A stretch of 64,000 bases of DNA from Perlabentimonas sp964490015 (GCA_964490015.1 CAZBBA010000012.1:1-64000), one strand, 5' to 3'; positions 9,679 to 19,963 are shown, counted from the stretch's first letter. Translations and numbers: made by a program. Notes: generated from the sequence alone by a model not told the origin.

Positions 9679-11187
9679 TTAATGTGCTAGATAGGCAAAT
9701 GCTTTTCCGATATGTTCAAGAATATCGGATGCTATTAGCGATTGCTCACTAATGTGCTTCAATGCCAAATCACCTGCTAGCCCATGAATGTAAACGCCCA
9801 AAACACTTGCATCCGAAGGTGAGTATCCTTGCGAAAGCAAGGATACAATAATGCCAGTTAGCACATCTCCTGAACCTGCTGTTGCCATGCCCGGGTTGCC
9901 AGTGCTATTAAAAATGACTGCTCCACTTGGACAAATAACCTGAGAATGTGCTCCTTTTATGATTATTACTATTTCAAATTTTGATGCCATTTGAATTGCA
10001 ACCTGCATTCGCTCGTAGCTGGTATTCTGTTTACCAAACAAACGGTTAAACTCTCCAATGTGAGGCGTTAATATTGTACCCATTGGCAAGGTTGATATCA
10101 GGTCGGGATAGCTAGCAAGGATATTTAATCCATCAGCATCAATAATCAAAGGCCGTTCAATTATTGAAATTAGATCCCTAATAGCATTAACAGTTTGGGG
10201 ATGCTGTCCTATTCCAGGGCCTAATGCAACTGCAGAAAACCGATTTAACTCCTCTACTCCGGTGAGGAAAAAGTCATTCTGGTCAGTATCGGCTATAGCC
10301 TCGGGAACTGAACATTGCAGAATTGTATATCCAAGTTTGGGAATATGTGTAGTTACCAGGCCAACTCCTGCTCTTAGGCAAGCTCTTGTTGAAAGAACTG
10401 CTGCCCCCATCATTCCATAACTTCCGGCAACTACCAAGGCATGACCAAACGTACCTTTATGACTATACTTTGAGCGTTTTAAAATCAAACTTCTCACAAA
10501 TTCTGTATCAACAAAACGGTAAGGAGTTTCTGTTTCCTCTATAATCTGCTGATGAAGCTTAATATCGATTATATGCCAATTACCTATAAATTCCTCATTT
10601 TCGGGTAGAAAGAAGCTAATCTTTGGAAATTGCAGCGTTAATGTAAAATGAGCTCTTACAACTGCATTGGGATTGGGGTATGGATTTTGCTCCCCAAATA
10701 GACCTGAGGGAATATCGATTGCAATAACCTCAGCTTTCGATGAATTTATATGCTCTACCAGACTTGCTGCAATATCACTCAAAGGGCGAGTTAAACCCGA
10801 TCCAAAAAGAGCATCAATTACAATACTATCACAAAGAATATCTGGAATTGAGGAATTACTATCAATAAAAATTGGGGTAATAATACCCTGAGCATTCAAC
10901 CTCTGAATATTTATCTTTAAATCTTCTGAGTATTCGCTTGCCGATAAAACATATAGCCCGACGTCAAAACCCTCTTGCGCTAGCATTCGTGCAATAGCGA
11001 CCCCATCGCCCCCATTGTTACCCGGTCCAGCAAAAACAATAAATCTCTTCTCATTAGGGTAATTCTTTACTATCCATTCAAACAATCTACTTGCTGCGCG
11101 TTCCATTAGATCGATGGATGCGATGGGTTCATGGTCAATGGTGTAAGCATCGATTTGCCTAATCTTATCACTGGTAAAAACCTTCAT
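9679..11187 (-). CDS. nnr: Bifunctional NAD(P)HX epimerase / ADP-dependent NAD(P)HX dehydratase
   Basis: Repairs hydrated NADH and NADPH: the N-terminal YjeF_N half epimerises R-NAD(P)HX and the C-terminal ribokinase-like half dehydrates the S form with ADP. The N-terminal half contains AGPGNNGGDG near residue 55 and a Rossmann-like core. The C-terminal half contains TPHIGEFNRLFG and the catalytic glycine/aspartate motif TAGSGDVLTG near residue 450. The ATG at 11187 is chosen over an in-frame TTG at 11211, because a promoter -7 box TATATTTG lies at 11216-11209 and would overlap the longer start. This gives 502 residues, the normal fused length. Confidence 0.95.
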   Translation of the reverse strand: MKVFTSDKIRQIDAYTIDHEPIASIDLMERAASRLFEWIVKNYPNEKRFIVFAGPGNNGGDGVAIARMLAQEGFDVGLYVLSASEYSEDLKINIQRLNAQGIITPIFIDSNSSIPDILCDSIVIDALFGSGLTRPLSDIAASLVEHINSSKAEVIAIDIPSGLFGEQNPYPNPNAVVRAHFTLTLQFPKISFFLPENEEFIGNWHIIDIKLHQQIIEETETPYRFVDTEFVRSLILKRSKYSHKGTFGHALVVAGSYGMMGAAVLSTRACLRAGVGLVTTHIPKLGYTILQCSVPEAIADTDQNDFFLTGVEELNRFSAVALGPGIGQHPQTVNAIRDLISIIERPLIIDADGLNILASYPDLISTLPMGTILTPHIGEFNRLFGKQNTSYERMQVAIQMASKFEIVIIIKGAHSQVICPSGAVIFNSTGNPGMATAGSGDVLTGIIVSLLSQGYSPSDASVLGVYIHGLAGDLALKHISEQSLIASDILEHIGKAFAYLAH

Positions 11188-11208
11188 TACTATTGCTTTG
11201 GATGCAAA

Positions 11209-11216
11209 CAAATATA
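11209..11216 (-). promoter_or_regulatory. Promoter -7 element of nnr
   Basis: Minus strand TATATTTG, 22 bases before the ATG. It decides the start codon of the repair enzyme. Confidence 0.6.
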
Positions 11217-11304
11217 AAGCTTATTTTATGAATAATGTCGATAGAATATTCAAGTAAAAACTACATATTATTACTAAATTGCAACCAAATAAAAAAATAC
11301 AATA

Positions 11305-11517
11305 ATGCAAACGTTTATACTTGAGGGTGAGTATATCCCGCTGATTCAACTACTGAAGGTAACCCGAGTTGCCCAGAGCGGTGGTGAAGCTCAAGTACTG
11401 GTTGAGGAAGGGCTAGTTAAAGTAAATGGCAACCTTGAAAGCAGGAAAAGGGCTAAGTTAAGACCGGGAGATATTGTAGAACTAGATAATGTAAAAATTA
11501 GGATTTCCAATAAATAG
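11305..11517 (+). CDS. Small S4-domain RNA-binding protein (RlbA/YaaA family)
   Basis: A 70-residue protein made of a single S4 domain: helices around EYIPLIQLLKVTRVAQSGGEA, then the loop LVEEGLVKVNGNLESRKRAKLRPGD typical of S4 folds that clamp structured RNA. Family members include the YaaA/RlbA proteins often encoded near recF, and ribosome-associated factors. It probably binds rRNA or tRNA. It starts the rightward gene series leading to xseA; the 82-base gap to the subtilase leaves room for a separate promoter. Confidence 0.88.
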   Translation: MQTFILEGEYIPLIQLLKVTRVAQSGGEAQVLVEEGLVKVNGNLESRKRAKLRPGDIVELDNVKIRISNK

Positions 11518-11599
11518 TTGGCATCAAATATGCTTACTGCTGAATATCATACGATCTATAAAGAATCACCCTAGGCTCAAATTATTCATTTGATCTTCA

Positions 11600-13222
11600 A
11601 TGAAAAAGGGAATTTTCATAGCAATCATAACAACTTGTTTTCTGACGCTAAACGGTCAGGATAAATACTTTGTGGAATTTATTGATAAAAAAGGAACCCC
11701 CTATACCATTGAAAATCCAATGGAGTTTCTAACAGATAGGGCCATAGAAAGGCGAGTAAAGCAGAAGATTCTCGTTTCGGAAAGCGATCTTCCAGTTACC
11801 CCAACCTACATTCACAATCTAAAATCGACTGGAGCAAAGGTGCTTTACTCATTAAAATGGTTCAATGGAGTTGTTGTGGAGATTGATAATCCAGAAGTAC
11901 TAAACGAAATAACCAGTTTGAGTTTTGTATCTTCCACTAAAAAGATTTTCGAGAGTGGTGCCAAGAAAACTGCAACTCCCGAGGAGGAGATTTTTGCAGC
12001 TTACAAATCAAAAAAGGATCAACAGGATTTCTACAGCTATGGAAGTTCAGCAAATCAAATAAAAATGCTTAGTGGCCATAACTTGCACAATATGGGTTTC
12101 AGAGGGCAAGGTATTACCATAGCAGTACTTGACGGCGGTTTTTACAAAGCCGATATCCTGCCGGCATTCGATAGCCTTTGGATTAATGAAAGAATAGTTC
12201 ACACTCATGATTTTGTTAATCCCCATTCCGATATATACCAGGAGCATTCCCACGGAATGCTGGTTTTATCGGTAATGGCCTCGAATATTCCTGATCAACT
12301 TGTGGGCGCTGCACCTGAGGCAAATTATGTTCTTATCCGCTGCGAGGACACATCATCGGAACAAATTATTGAGGAGTACAACTGGGCTGCTGCTGCTGAA
12401 CTTGCCGACAGTCTTGGCGTTGATATTATCAACTCATCGCTAGGATACTACGATTACGATGCAACCTGGCAAAGTCATAGCTACGCAAACATGGATGGCA
12501 ATACAACGCCAATTGCAAAAGCAGCAAATATAGCCGCCGAAAAAGGGATGCTAGTTGTAGCTAGTGCAGGCAACGAGGCCACAAATAGCTGGAAATATAT
12601 CATTACTCCCGCCGATGCCATGGGAAGCGTTGCTGTTGGTGCAGTAAACGCCAATGGCGCATACGTAAATTTCAGCTCCATTGGCCCTTCGGCTGATGGG
12701 CGAATAAAACCCGATGTGGCAGCGCAGGGTTACAGAACTGCAGTGCAGGCAACAAACGGAAATATTGGAACAGCCGATGGCACATCACTTTCTGCACCAA
12801 TAGTATCGGGGTTGGCCGCTTGTCTTTGGCAAGCATTACCTTCTCTAACGGCACAGGAACTTATGAGTAAAATTATTAAATCGGCCGATTCATATGCAAA
12901 CCCAAACTATTTGAAGGGTTATGGTATACCAAACTTTTTAGTTGCAATGGATAGTTTGCCCCAGTCAGTAAATAAGGATCGACTTATAATCTTCCCCAAT
13001 CCGAGCCAAAATAGGGTTAAAATTAAGCTCCCCCTACCCGTCAACACCCAATACTCTGTTCTTCTAGCAACTATAAGTGGGGTTATAGTTCATTTCGAGG
13101 AATCGAAATCTATATCGCTTGAGCACACAATTCAATTACCCAGCACCTTACCCTCGGGCATTTACCTTGTTCAACTCACTAGCCATTTCGGGACAAGCGT
13201 GGGTAAACTAGTGAAGATTTAG
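11600..13222 (+). CDS. Secreted subtilisin-like (S8) peptidase with type IX secretion signal
   Basis: A 540-residue exported serine protease. The signal peptide covers about residues 1-19 (ending LNGQ). The catalytic triad is visible as D178 (AVLDGGF), H218 (HSHGM) and S396 (GTSLSAP), with oxyanion Asn in SAGNEA near 325. The last 75 residues begin LIIFPNPSQNRVKI and end GKLVKI, matching a type A T9SS C-terminal sorting domain, so it should cross the outer membrane by that route. Its stop codon is 6 bases before xseA. A subtilase directly upstream of xseA is an arrangement I recall from other Bacteroidota. Confidence 0.93.
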   Translation: MKKGIFIAIITTCFLTLNGQDKYFVEFIDKKGTPYTIENPMEFLTDRAIERRVKQKILVSESDLPVTPTYIHNLKSTGAKVLYSLKWFNGVVVEIDNPEVLNEITSLSFVSSTKKIFESGAKKTATPEEEIFAAYKSKKDQQDFYSYGSSANQIKMLSGHNLHNMGFRGQGITIAVLDGGFYKADILPAFDSLWINERIVHTHDFVNPHSDIYQEHSHGMLVLSVMASNIPDQLVGAAPEANYVLIRCEDTSSEQIIEEYNWAAAAELADSLGVDIINSSLGYYDYDATWQSHSYANMDGNTTPIAKAANIAAEKGMLVVASAGNEATNSWKYIITPADAMGSVAVGAVNANGAYVNFSSIGPSADGRIKPDVAAQGYRTAVQATNGNIGTADGTSLSAPIVSGLAACLWQALPSLTAQELMSKIIKSADSYANPNYLKGYGIPNFLVAMDSLPQSVNKDRLIIFPNPSQNRVKIKLPLPVNTQYSVLLATISGVIVHFEESKSISLEHTIQLPSTLPSGIYLVQLTSHFGTSVGKLVKI

Positions 13223-13228
13223 TGTAGG

Positions 13229-14614
13229 ATGGATAAAAAAATTACCTTTTCGCTTTTTGAAGTTAGCCAACGGATCAAAAACGCTTTAGAATTGGAGTTT
13301 CCAACTACCGTTTGGATTGTTGGAGAGATAAGTGAAATTAAGGAAAACCCCTCGGGACACTGTTACCTTGAACTAGTTGAGAAAGATACGGACAACGATC
13401 AGCCGAAGGCTAAAGCCCGAGCAACTATTTGGTCTCGCAGCTTCAGAATGATTAAACCCTTTTTTGAGACATCAACGGGCCGACGATTAGGTGCAGGTAT
13501 AAAGGTATTAGTTCAATGCGTAATAAATTATCATCCATTGTATGGGTTATCTGTCAACATTGTTGATATAGATCCAACCTTTACCATTGGCGACCTCGAG
13601 ATGGTTAGGCAACAAACAATCAATCGCCTTATTGCCGAAGGCGTAATGGGGATGAATAATGAGATTCCTTTGCCTCTACTTCCAAAACGAATAGCTGTAA
13701 TTTCCTCACCAACAGCAGCAGGTTTCGAAGATTTTGCCAATCAACTACACAACAATTCGTATGGATATGCTTTTTTTGTAAAACTTTTTGCTGCCTCAAT
13801 GCAGGGCGATAAGGCTGAGGAATCAATTATTAACGCCCTAGAAAGAATAAATGAATCGGTCGACATGTGGGATATTGTTGCCATTATTCGGGGAGGCGGA
13901 TCACAAATAGATCTTGGTTGCTTCGATAACTACAACTTAGCCAATAATATTGCGCAATTCCCCATTCCCGTGGTGACAGGAATTGGCCACGAAAAAGATG
14001 TTTCCATTGCCGATATGGTTGCCCACACCCGGCTTAAAACGCCAACCGCGGTTGCTGAGTTTTTTATTAATCAATTTGTCAATGCTGAGAATTGGCTTAT
14101 GGAAGCAAACGATGATTTCACCGATGCAGTGAAACATGTTGTAGGATTGAACGTTCAAACCCTTAGTAAAATCAGCAACCGAATAATTCCCTCAGTTATA
14201 AGATCAACACAATATGAGAATATTCGATTACAAAAAATAATTCACAGTAATCACGAGGAAGCAACAAAGTTCTTGGGCAAAAGCAATCTAATCTTAAACA
14301 AGTTTACTAATCGATTCAACATTCACGTTAAACTTGCCATAGGTAAAAAGAATCAAGAACTAAAGCAATACAAAAAGTGGTTAATGCTTGAACCAAAAAC
14401 AAAACTTGGTATCCTAACAAATGAATTGAAACAGATAGAGAGAAACCTGCACTCCGTTGATCCGAAAAACGTTCTTAAAAGGGGGTTCTCAATAACCTTG
14501 TACAAAGGTAAGCCCCTTAAAAATGGACATGATATAAACCCCAGCGATGAGGTAGAAACCATTCTTTGCACCGGAAAATTGGTAAGTGTAGTAAAAGAAG
14601 TAAAAAGGCAATAA
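13229..14614 (+). CDS. xseA: Exodeoxyribonuclease VII large subunit
   Basis: Catalytic subunit of the single-strand exonuclease that, with several XseB subunits, trims ssDNA into short oligonucleotides. The 461 residues show the N-terminal OB-fold (about 1-110, GEISEIKENPSGHCYLEL), the catalytic block with IAVISSPTAAGFEDF, IIRGGGSQIDLG and TGIGHEKDVSIADMVAH, then a long helical region that binds the small subunit, and the short C-terminal segment VLKRGFSI. It is translated just after the subtilase. The partner xseB is 5.1 kb downstream, behind two kinase genes, and not adjacent as I would expect. Confidence 0.97.
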   Translation: MDKKITFSLFEVSQRIKNALELEFPTTVWIVGEISEIKENPSGHCYLELVEKDTDNDQPKAKARATIWSRSFRMIKPFFETSTGRRLGAGIKVLVQCVINYHPLYGLSVNIVDIDPTFTIGDLEMVRQQTINRLIAEGVMGMNNEIPLPLLPKRIAVISSPTAAGFEDFANQLHNNSYGYAFFVKLFAASMQGDKAEESIINALERINESVDMWDIVAIIRGGGSQIDLGCFDNYNLANNIAQFPIPVVTGIGHEKDVSIADMVAHTRLKTPTAVAEFFINQFVNAENWLMEANDDFTDAVKHVVGLNVQTLSKISNRIIPSVIRSTQYENIRLQKIIHSNHEEATKFLGKSNLILNKFTNRFNIHVKLAIGKKNQELKQYKKWLMLEPKTKLGILTNELKQIERNLHSVDPKNVLKRGFSITLYKGKPLKNGHDINPSDEVETILCTGKLVSVVKEVKRQ

Positions 14615-14661
14615 CCTTGGAAAAATTAATATATATGATTATATTTCCCAAAACAATACTC

Positions 14662-16863
14662 ATGAGCGTAAAATCGGCAGTTGTCACAATAATCCTGTCC
14701 TTCAGCTGCGTTTTCACCTTTGGCCAAATTAACCAACAGGCAGTTGATAGTTTACTGATACTTAGCTCTAGTAAAGATAAAGCGGTTAAAGTTGACGCGC
14801 TAATCAGCCTCACCCGGCTGGTATGGGACTACTACCCCGACTCTTCATTCTACTATTCAAACCTTGCACTCCAAGCAGCCGAAAAGTCATCCAATAATGA
14901 TATTCTTGGTGATGCATATAATAATCAGGCAAATGCATTCCTTATGAATCAAAAATTTGAGGATGCCCTTACTTGGTACGACAAGGCAATGGATTATAGA
15001 AAAAAAGGGACTAGCCCAATAAAGGTTGCGCATACTTTCCACAATATAGGGCAATGCTATCGCAACTTAAACAACTACTCCGAGTCGATAAATGCATTTA
15101 AAGAGGCGGCTGACATTTCCGTAGAGGTTGGCAACTACCAGAATCAAGCATACATGCTCATGAATGTTGCCATAAACTACGAGCAAATAAATGATAACAA
15201 CAAAGCACTTGAGTATTCGATTCAGGCAGCTAGCATCTTTCTGCAGCTAGATATTAAGCAAGGCATTGCCTACGCATATAACTTTATTGGATCCTTACAC
15301 AGAGACCTAGGTAACATAAACTTGGCCCTTGAGTACCACCTAAAGGCATACGAGATATATGAAAGTTTAGGAAATATTGGCGGGCTAACTACAAGTACCA
15401 ACAATTTGGGAATTATTTACGATGAGTTGAATGATAACCCCAAAGCACTGGAGTACTACATCAAATCACTAGATCTAGCAATAAAAACTGAAGACAGGGA
15501 GGGCCAAGCAGTAGCTTATAACAACATTGGATTCCTACGATCCAAAATGAAGAACTACACCGAAGCTCTAGTTGCCTTTGAAAAATCACTCGAAATTAGT
15601 GAAGTGCTGAAGAATTTCTCAAGCATTATGAACACATATAACAATATTGCCTGGGTTTACTTCCGCTCAGGTGATATTTCAAACGCGCATAAATTTGTTC
15701 AAAAAGCACTCTCCTATTCCGAATACAACACCAATCTATTTTACTTAGCTGAGAGTAACGAAATTCTAAGCAAAATTGCCTATAAAAGGGGCGAATACAA
15801 AAAGGGGTATGAGTATCTTTCGAACTTCATGAGCATCAAGGATAGCCTTTTCAAAGTAAGTAGTAACGAGAAGTATATGGAGATGCAGGTGAGGTTCGAA
15901 ACCGAACGTAAAGAACAGGAAATAGAATTGCTCAAGAAAGGTGACGAGATCAAAAACCTTGAATTAAAAAGGCAAAAAAAACTAAACCTTTTTTGGATAA
16001 TCATAACAATACTGCTGGTTTCATTTGGGGTTATTATAGCCTTTAACCTAAAATCAAAACAGAAAGTTAATCACCTATTAACTCAAAAAAACACGGAACT
16101 CGAGCAGATTAACAGAAAACTAACAGAATCGGAGCAGCATCTCAAGGAGTTGAATATCACAAAGGATAGATTCTTCTCACTAATAGCTCACGACCTCAAG
16201 AATCCTTTTAATGCTCTAATGGGTTTCAGCGAATTACTTTTCAGCAATTACCCTAACTACTCCGACGAGGAAAAGATTGAACTGGTAAAAATCATTTACG
16301 ATTCGTCGCAGAATCTCTATAAACTTCTTGACAACCTTCTACAGTGGTCCCGTTCTCAACTTGGTAGTATAATGTATAACCCCGAACTTGTTCCCCTTTT
16401 TACAATTGTAGATAATGAACTTGCACTTCTCAAACCCATAGCCAATAATAAAGAGCTAAAAATTTCAGTTAAAATTGAGGAGTACCTAATCGTTTTTGCC
16501 GATAAGAACCTTGTTGGAGTTATTATTCGTAACCTAGTAAGTAACGCCATAAAATTTAGTCATGCCAACGACACTATTGAGATTGCTGCAATTGAGGAGA
16601 ATAATATGGTAAAGATATCAGTTGCTGATACCGGAATCGGAATTGATAAAAGCAATCAGGATAAACTCTTTAGACTCGATACAAACTTTACATCTAAGGG
16701 AACTGCCGATGAGAAAGGAACTGGTCTTGGACTCCTGCTCTGCAAAGAGTTTGTAGAAAAAAATGGCGGGGAAATATGGCTCGATAACAATGACAAAAAG
16801 GGAAGTACATTTATTTTTACCCTACCATCAATCCGTTCATCGCGAAACGCTGAAAAACAATAG
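14662..16863 (+). CDS. TPR-sensor membrane histidine kinase (first of a tandem pair)
   Basis: About 733 residues. A signal peptide (MSVKSAVVTIILS...TFGQ) is followed by roughly eight TPR units (for example ALTWYDKAMDYRKKG, ALEYYIKSLDLAIKT), then one membrane helix (FWIIITILLVSFGVIIAF), a short coiled coil, a HisKA domain with phospho-acceptor His in SLIAHDLKNPFNAL, and a HATPase with N-box RNLVSNAIKF, DTGIGI and GTGLGLLLC. It has no receiver domain and there is no response regulator beside it. In-frame starts at 14566 (TTG) and 14635 (ATG) exist; 14662 gives the cleanest signal peptide. The ligand is unknown. Confidence 0.9.
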   Translation: MSVKSAVVTIILSFSCVFTFGQINQQAVDSLLILSSSKDKAVKVDALISLTRLVWDYYPDSSFYYSNLALQAAEKSSNNDILGDAYNNQANAFLMNQKFEDALTWYDKAMDYRKKGTSPIKVAHTFHNIGQCYRNLNNYSESINAFKEAADISVEVGNYQNQAYMLMNVAINYEQINDNNKALEYSIQAASIFLQLDIKQGIAYAYNFIGSLHRDLGNINLALEYHLKAYEIYESLGNIGGLTTSTNNLGIIYDELNDNPKALEYYIKSLDLAIKTEDREGQAVAYNNIGFLRSKMKNYTEALVAFEKSLEISEVLKNFSSIMNTYNNIAWVYFRSGDISNAHKFVQKALSYSEYNTNLFYLAESNEILSKIAYKRGEYKKGYEYLSNFMSIKDSLFKVSSNEKYMEMQVRFETERKEQEIELLKKGDEIKNLELKRQKKLNLFWIIITILLVSFGVIIAFNLKSKQKVNHLLTQKNTELEQINRKLTESEQHLKELNITKDRFFSLIAHDLKNPFNALMGFSELLFSNYPNYSDEEKIELVKIIYDSSQNLYKLLDNLLQWSRSQLGSIMYNPELVPLFTIVDNELALLKPIANNKELKISVKIEEYLIVFADKNLVGVIIRNLVSNAIKFSHANDTIEIAAIEENNMVKISVADTGIGIDKSNQDKLFRLDTNFTSKGTADEKGTGLGLLLCKEFVEKNGGEIWLDNNDKKGSTFIFTLPSIRSSRNAEKQ

Positions 16864-16889
16864 TTGTAATACATATTATTTTTACTGTA

Positions 16890-19736
16890 ATGCAGATTCA
16901 ACGACTCAGCCTTTTATTTATAGCAACTAATTTAGCGTTGGGTTTAGCTGTTGCGTCAGATCAAAAAAGTGACAGCCATCAAGGATTTAAGGATCAAGCA
17001 TTACGATACCTTAACGAGAATCCCCGCAAAGCATTATCCATTACCCAGCATGCTGTTTGTCAGGCAAAGCTCCATTCCGACTCTACCACCTTGGTGCAAG
17101 GGTATGCCCTTTTAAGCAGAATATACACATCAATAGGCAATACCGATTATGCTCACGATTATATAGATTCGGCCTTGGTACTAAACAGAATCCAGCAGGC
17201 TCCTAACCTAGAAATTATTCGTGCCCAGATTTCATTCCTTAATCGCATTAATAAACCCAACGACAGCAATTCGCTTATTGACGATGCCCTTAGAAAAGCT
17301 GAAGCTAAAAACAACGATAATGCAACCGTTGGTCTTCTTCTCCTTAAATGCGATAACCTAAGAGCCTTGCAACAACCACAGCTAGCAATTGTTTTTGCCA
17401 AAAGAGCGGTTGTGCTTGCAACTCATATTATCGATATAAAAAGCAAAGGAATAGCACACAGAACCATTGGGAGTATTTACTTTCAGCAAGGCCAGTTTGC
17501 CTTATCCATTGAAGAGTATGCAATGGCCGAATCGGCTTTCGCCTCTCAAAAAGATACTCTGAACATTATTATCACCCTGCGAAACATGAGCCTTGCCCAT
17601 AGAGACCTGGGTGAGTATAATGCTGCATTTAGTGTATTAAATAGGGCTCTAGAAATGGCAAATATCGCTGGTGATTCCGACGAAATGGGGCATATCTACA
17701 ATCTGCTTGGAAGTTTGTACTCCCGTACGGGTAAACCAGTAGAGGCTCTTGAAAATTATAATCGTAGTTTGCAAATTCGAAAGGAAAACGAGTTACTAAC
17801 AAGCTATGCCTCTACGCTCGAAAATATCTCTAGGGTACAACGCGACTTAGGAAATTTTAGTGAAGCCCTTAGCAACCTTGAACAAACTCTTTCGATACGA
17901 AAAGAACTAAATGACATCCAACGACTTAGCTCTACCTACAACGAAATGGGAAACCTTTTTGCCCAGCAGGGCAATTTGGCTGAAGCCCTTAAAAGTTACC
18001 TCAACTCACTAAAAATTAGGCAAGAAGCAAACCTGCAATCGGATATTGCCCGTTCCTTGGTTAACATTGGCATAACTTACCGACAGCTAAACTCGCACCA
18101 GAACGCCTTAAAATACTTTAACCAAGCGCTGGGCATAATTACCGACAGCTCCGATCCAGTGGGCAAATCGTATATTTACATCCACATTGGCAACTCCTTA
18201 CGCGATATGGGAAATGCCAAACAAGCAGTGGAGAATTATGCCAAGGCTCTAAATCTGAGAAAAAACACAGGCAATCAATTTCTCATCGCACAGGCCATGC
18301 GTAGCCTGGCTGTGGCATACAACGAGATAGATGACTTTCAAAGAGCACATCAGCATATCGATCAGGCAATTACTATTGCTAAATCGCTAAACGAGGAAGG
18401 CCTTATTGCTGATTTATACAACGAGAAAGGTAACGTTTTGCAACGCCAAGGAAAACTGGAAGAAGCAATAGATCATTTCGATCAAGCTTCAATCCTATTT
18501 GGAAAGATTTTCGACCTCGACAAACGTGGGCTTTGCCTTCGGAAAATTGGAGAAATTCAGACTAAACTTGGTCATTTCAATAGTGCATTCGATAATCTTA
18601 AACTTGCCCTTTCCCTCTCCGATAAAACGCAGAATAAAAAACTAAAAGAGCTTACTCTTCTCGCTCTTCACGACTTTTACAGTGCTCGTGGGCAATACAT
18701 GGAGGCGCTAACGTACTTTAAACAGTATATTGCTATTAAAGATAGCCTTGCGGCAAACACCCGAATGGAGAGTATTCTACAAGCTAGCCTCGATGTAGAG
18801 CTTAATAAAAAGGCCGAAGAGATAAAGCAAATAGAAAGTGAGGTTGAATCGTTGAGAACAGAAGCACAACTTAGAGAGGTACAGCTACAACAACAAAGAC
18901 TGATCAAGAACTTCTTGGCAATATCATCCCTTTTTGTAATGCTTGTTGCAGCAGGAAGCATTTACGGTTATGTTGTAATTCGGAAAAAAAACCTTAGGCT
19001 CAACGAAGCTTACGATAAGATAACCTTATCGGAACGAGAGCTAAAAAAGATGGTGCAAACAAAGGATAAAATTTTCTCAATTATTGCACACGACCTAAGA
19101 AGTCCCTTTACCGCACTTGTGGGGTTAACTGAAGTTTTGGCAAACCAGTCTAATGAACTCAGTAGACCCGAAATCAACGAATTCGGCAAACTTATAAATG
19201 AATCCTCCGAGAAGTTACTTAGACTAATTGAAAATCTGCTGGAATGGTCCCGAAGCCAAACCGACAAGATTTCGCTTTCTCCAAAATCAATTAATCTAAA
19301 TACGCTAGTAAATGATTCCATTAGCGTTTTAATGTTGCAGGCAAATGCAAAGGAGATTAATGTTGTAAACCTTGTTCCCAATGATCTAAATGTAGAGGCA
19401 GACTACGAAACAATGACAACCGTTATTAGAAACCTAACCTCAAATGCAATAAAATTTACAGCTAAAGGTGGTGCTGTTAAGCTTGCCGCCGAGGTTGATT
19501 CAGATTTCATTAGTATCAAAATTGCTGATACTGGAGTGGGCATACCTCCCGAAAATCAGGCAAAGCTATTTAAACTCGACGAGAGTTTTAGCACAAAAGG
19601 AACCGGACAAGAGGCCGGAACTGGACTGGGACTAATCATTTGCAAAGAATTTGTGGAGAAAAACAAGGGAACAATTAGCGTTACAAGCATGCAAGGAAAA
19701 GGCACAATATTTACAATAAAACTACCCAAAGCATAA
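16890..19736 (+). CDS. TPR-sensor membrane histidine kinase (second of a tandem pair)
   Basis: A 948-residue paralogue of the preceding kinase, with a longer periplasmic sensor. The signal peptide (ending LGLAVAS) is followed by about thirteen TPR repeats (repeated signature ALENYNRSLQIRKEN, ALKSYLNSLKIRQEA), a coiled coil, one membrane helix (FLAISSLFVMLVAAGSIYGY), a HisKA with His in SIIAHDLRSPFTAL, and a HATPase with RNLTSNAIKF, DTGVGI and GTGLGLIIC. The tandem arrangement and matching C-terminal halves point to gene duplication. The starts and stops of neighbours are only 26 and 16 bases away, so it is co-transcribed with xseA and xseB. Confidence 0.9.
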   Translation: MQIQRLSLLFIATNLALGLAVASDQKSDSHQGFKDQALRYLNENPRKALSITQHAVCQAKLHSDSTTLVQGYALLSRIYTSIGNTDYAHDYIDSALVLNRIQQAPNLEIIRAQISFLNRINKPNDSNSLIDDALRKAEAKNNDNATVGLLLLKCDNLRALQQPQLAIVFAKRAVVLATHIIDIKSKGIAHRTIGSIYFQQGQFALSIEEYAMAESAFASQKDTLNIIITLRNMSLAHRDLGEYNAAFSVLNRALEMANIAGDSDEMGHIYNLLGSLYSRTGKPVEALENYNRSLQIRKENELLTSYASTLENISRVQRDLGNFSEALSNLEQTLSIRKELNDIQRLSSTYNEMGNLFAQQGNLAEALKSYLNSLKIRQEANLQSDIARSLVNIGITYRQLNSHQNALKYFNQALGIITDSSDPVGKSYIYIHIGNSLRDMGNAKQAVENYAKALNLRKNTGNQFLIAQAMRSLAVAYNEIDDFQRAHQHIDQAITIAKSLNEEGLIADLYNEKGNVLQRQGKLEEAIDHFDQASILFGKIFDLDKRGLCLRKIGEIQTKLGHFNSAFDNLKLALSLSDKTQNKKLKELTLLALHDFYSARGQYMEALTYFKQYIAIKDSLAANTRMESILQASLDVELNKKAEEIKQIESEVESLRTEAQLREVQLQQQRLIKNFLAISSLFVMLVAAGSIYGYVVIRKKNLRLNEAYDKITLSERELKKMVQTKDKIFSIIAHDLRSPFTALVGLTEVLANQSNELSRPEINEFGKLINESSEKLLRLIENLLEWSRSQTDKISLSPKSINLNTLVNDSISVLMLQANAKEINVVNLVPNDLNVEADYETMTTVIRNLTSNAIKFTAKGGAVKLAAEVDSDFISIKIADTGVGIPPENQAKLFKLDESFSTKGTGQEAGTGLGLIICKEFVEKNKGTISVTSMQGKGTIFTIKLPKA

Positions 19737-19752
19737 CGAAAGCATAAGCATC

Positions 19753-19956
19753 ATGGCCAAAAAAGACATATCGTACTCCGAGGCTATTGCTGAAATTGAG
19801 GCAATTGTCGAAAAAATAGAGAACAACGAACTTGATGTAGATGAACTTGCACATAACGTAAAAAAGGTTGCCGAACTTATAAAACTCTGTAAGGCCAAAC
19901 TACGCTCAACCGAAGAGGAGGTTGAGAAGATACTTAAGGATTTCGACAAGGATTAG
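19753..19956 (+). CDS. xseB: Exodeoxyribonuclease VII small subunit
   Basis: A 67-residue, almost wholly helical protein that wraps the C-terminal arm of XseA and is required for stable exonuclease VII. The family core is clear: SYSEAIAEIEAIVEKIEN near the start, LDVDELAHNVKKVAELI, and a C-terminal coil EEEVEKILKDFD. It is the last gene of the operon and is followed at once by a strong terminator. Separation from xseA by two kinases is unusual. Confidence 0.95.
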   Translation: MAKKDISYSEAIAEIEAIVEKIENNELDVDELAHNVKKVAELIKLCKAKLRSTEEEVEKILKDFDKD

Positions 19957-19963
19957 AAAGAAA

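Noticed and set aside
14566..14661. Longer start (TTG 14566 or ATG 14635) for the first TPR kinase
   Set aside because: It would add a polar or irregular stretch before a normal signal peptide and, for the TTG, overlap xseA by about 50 bases.
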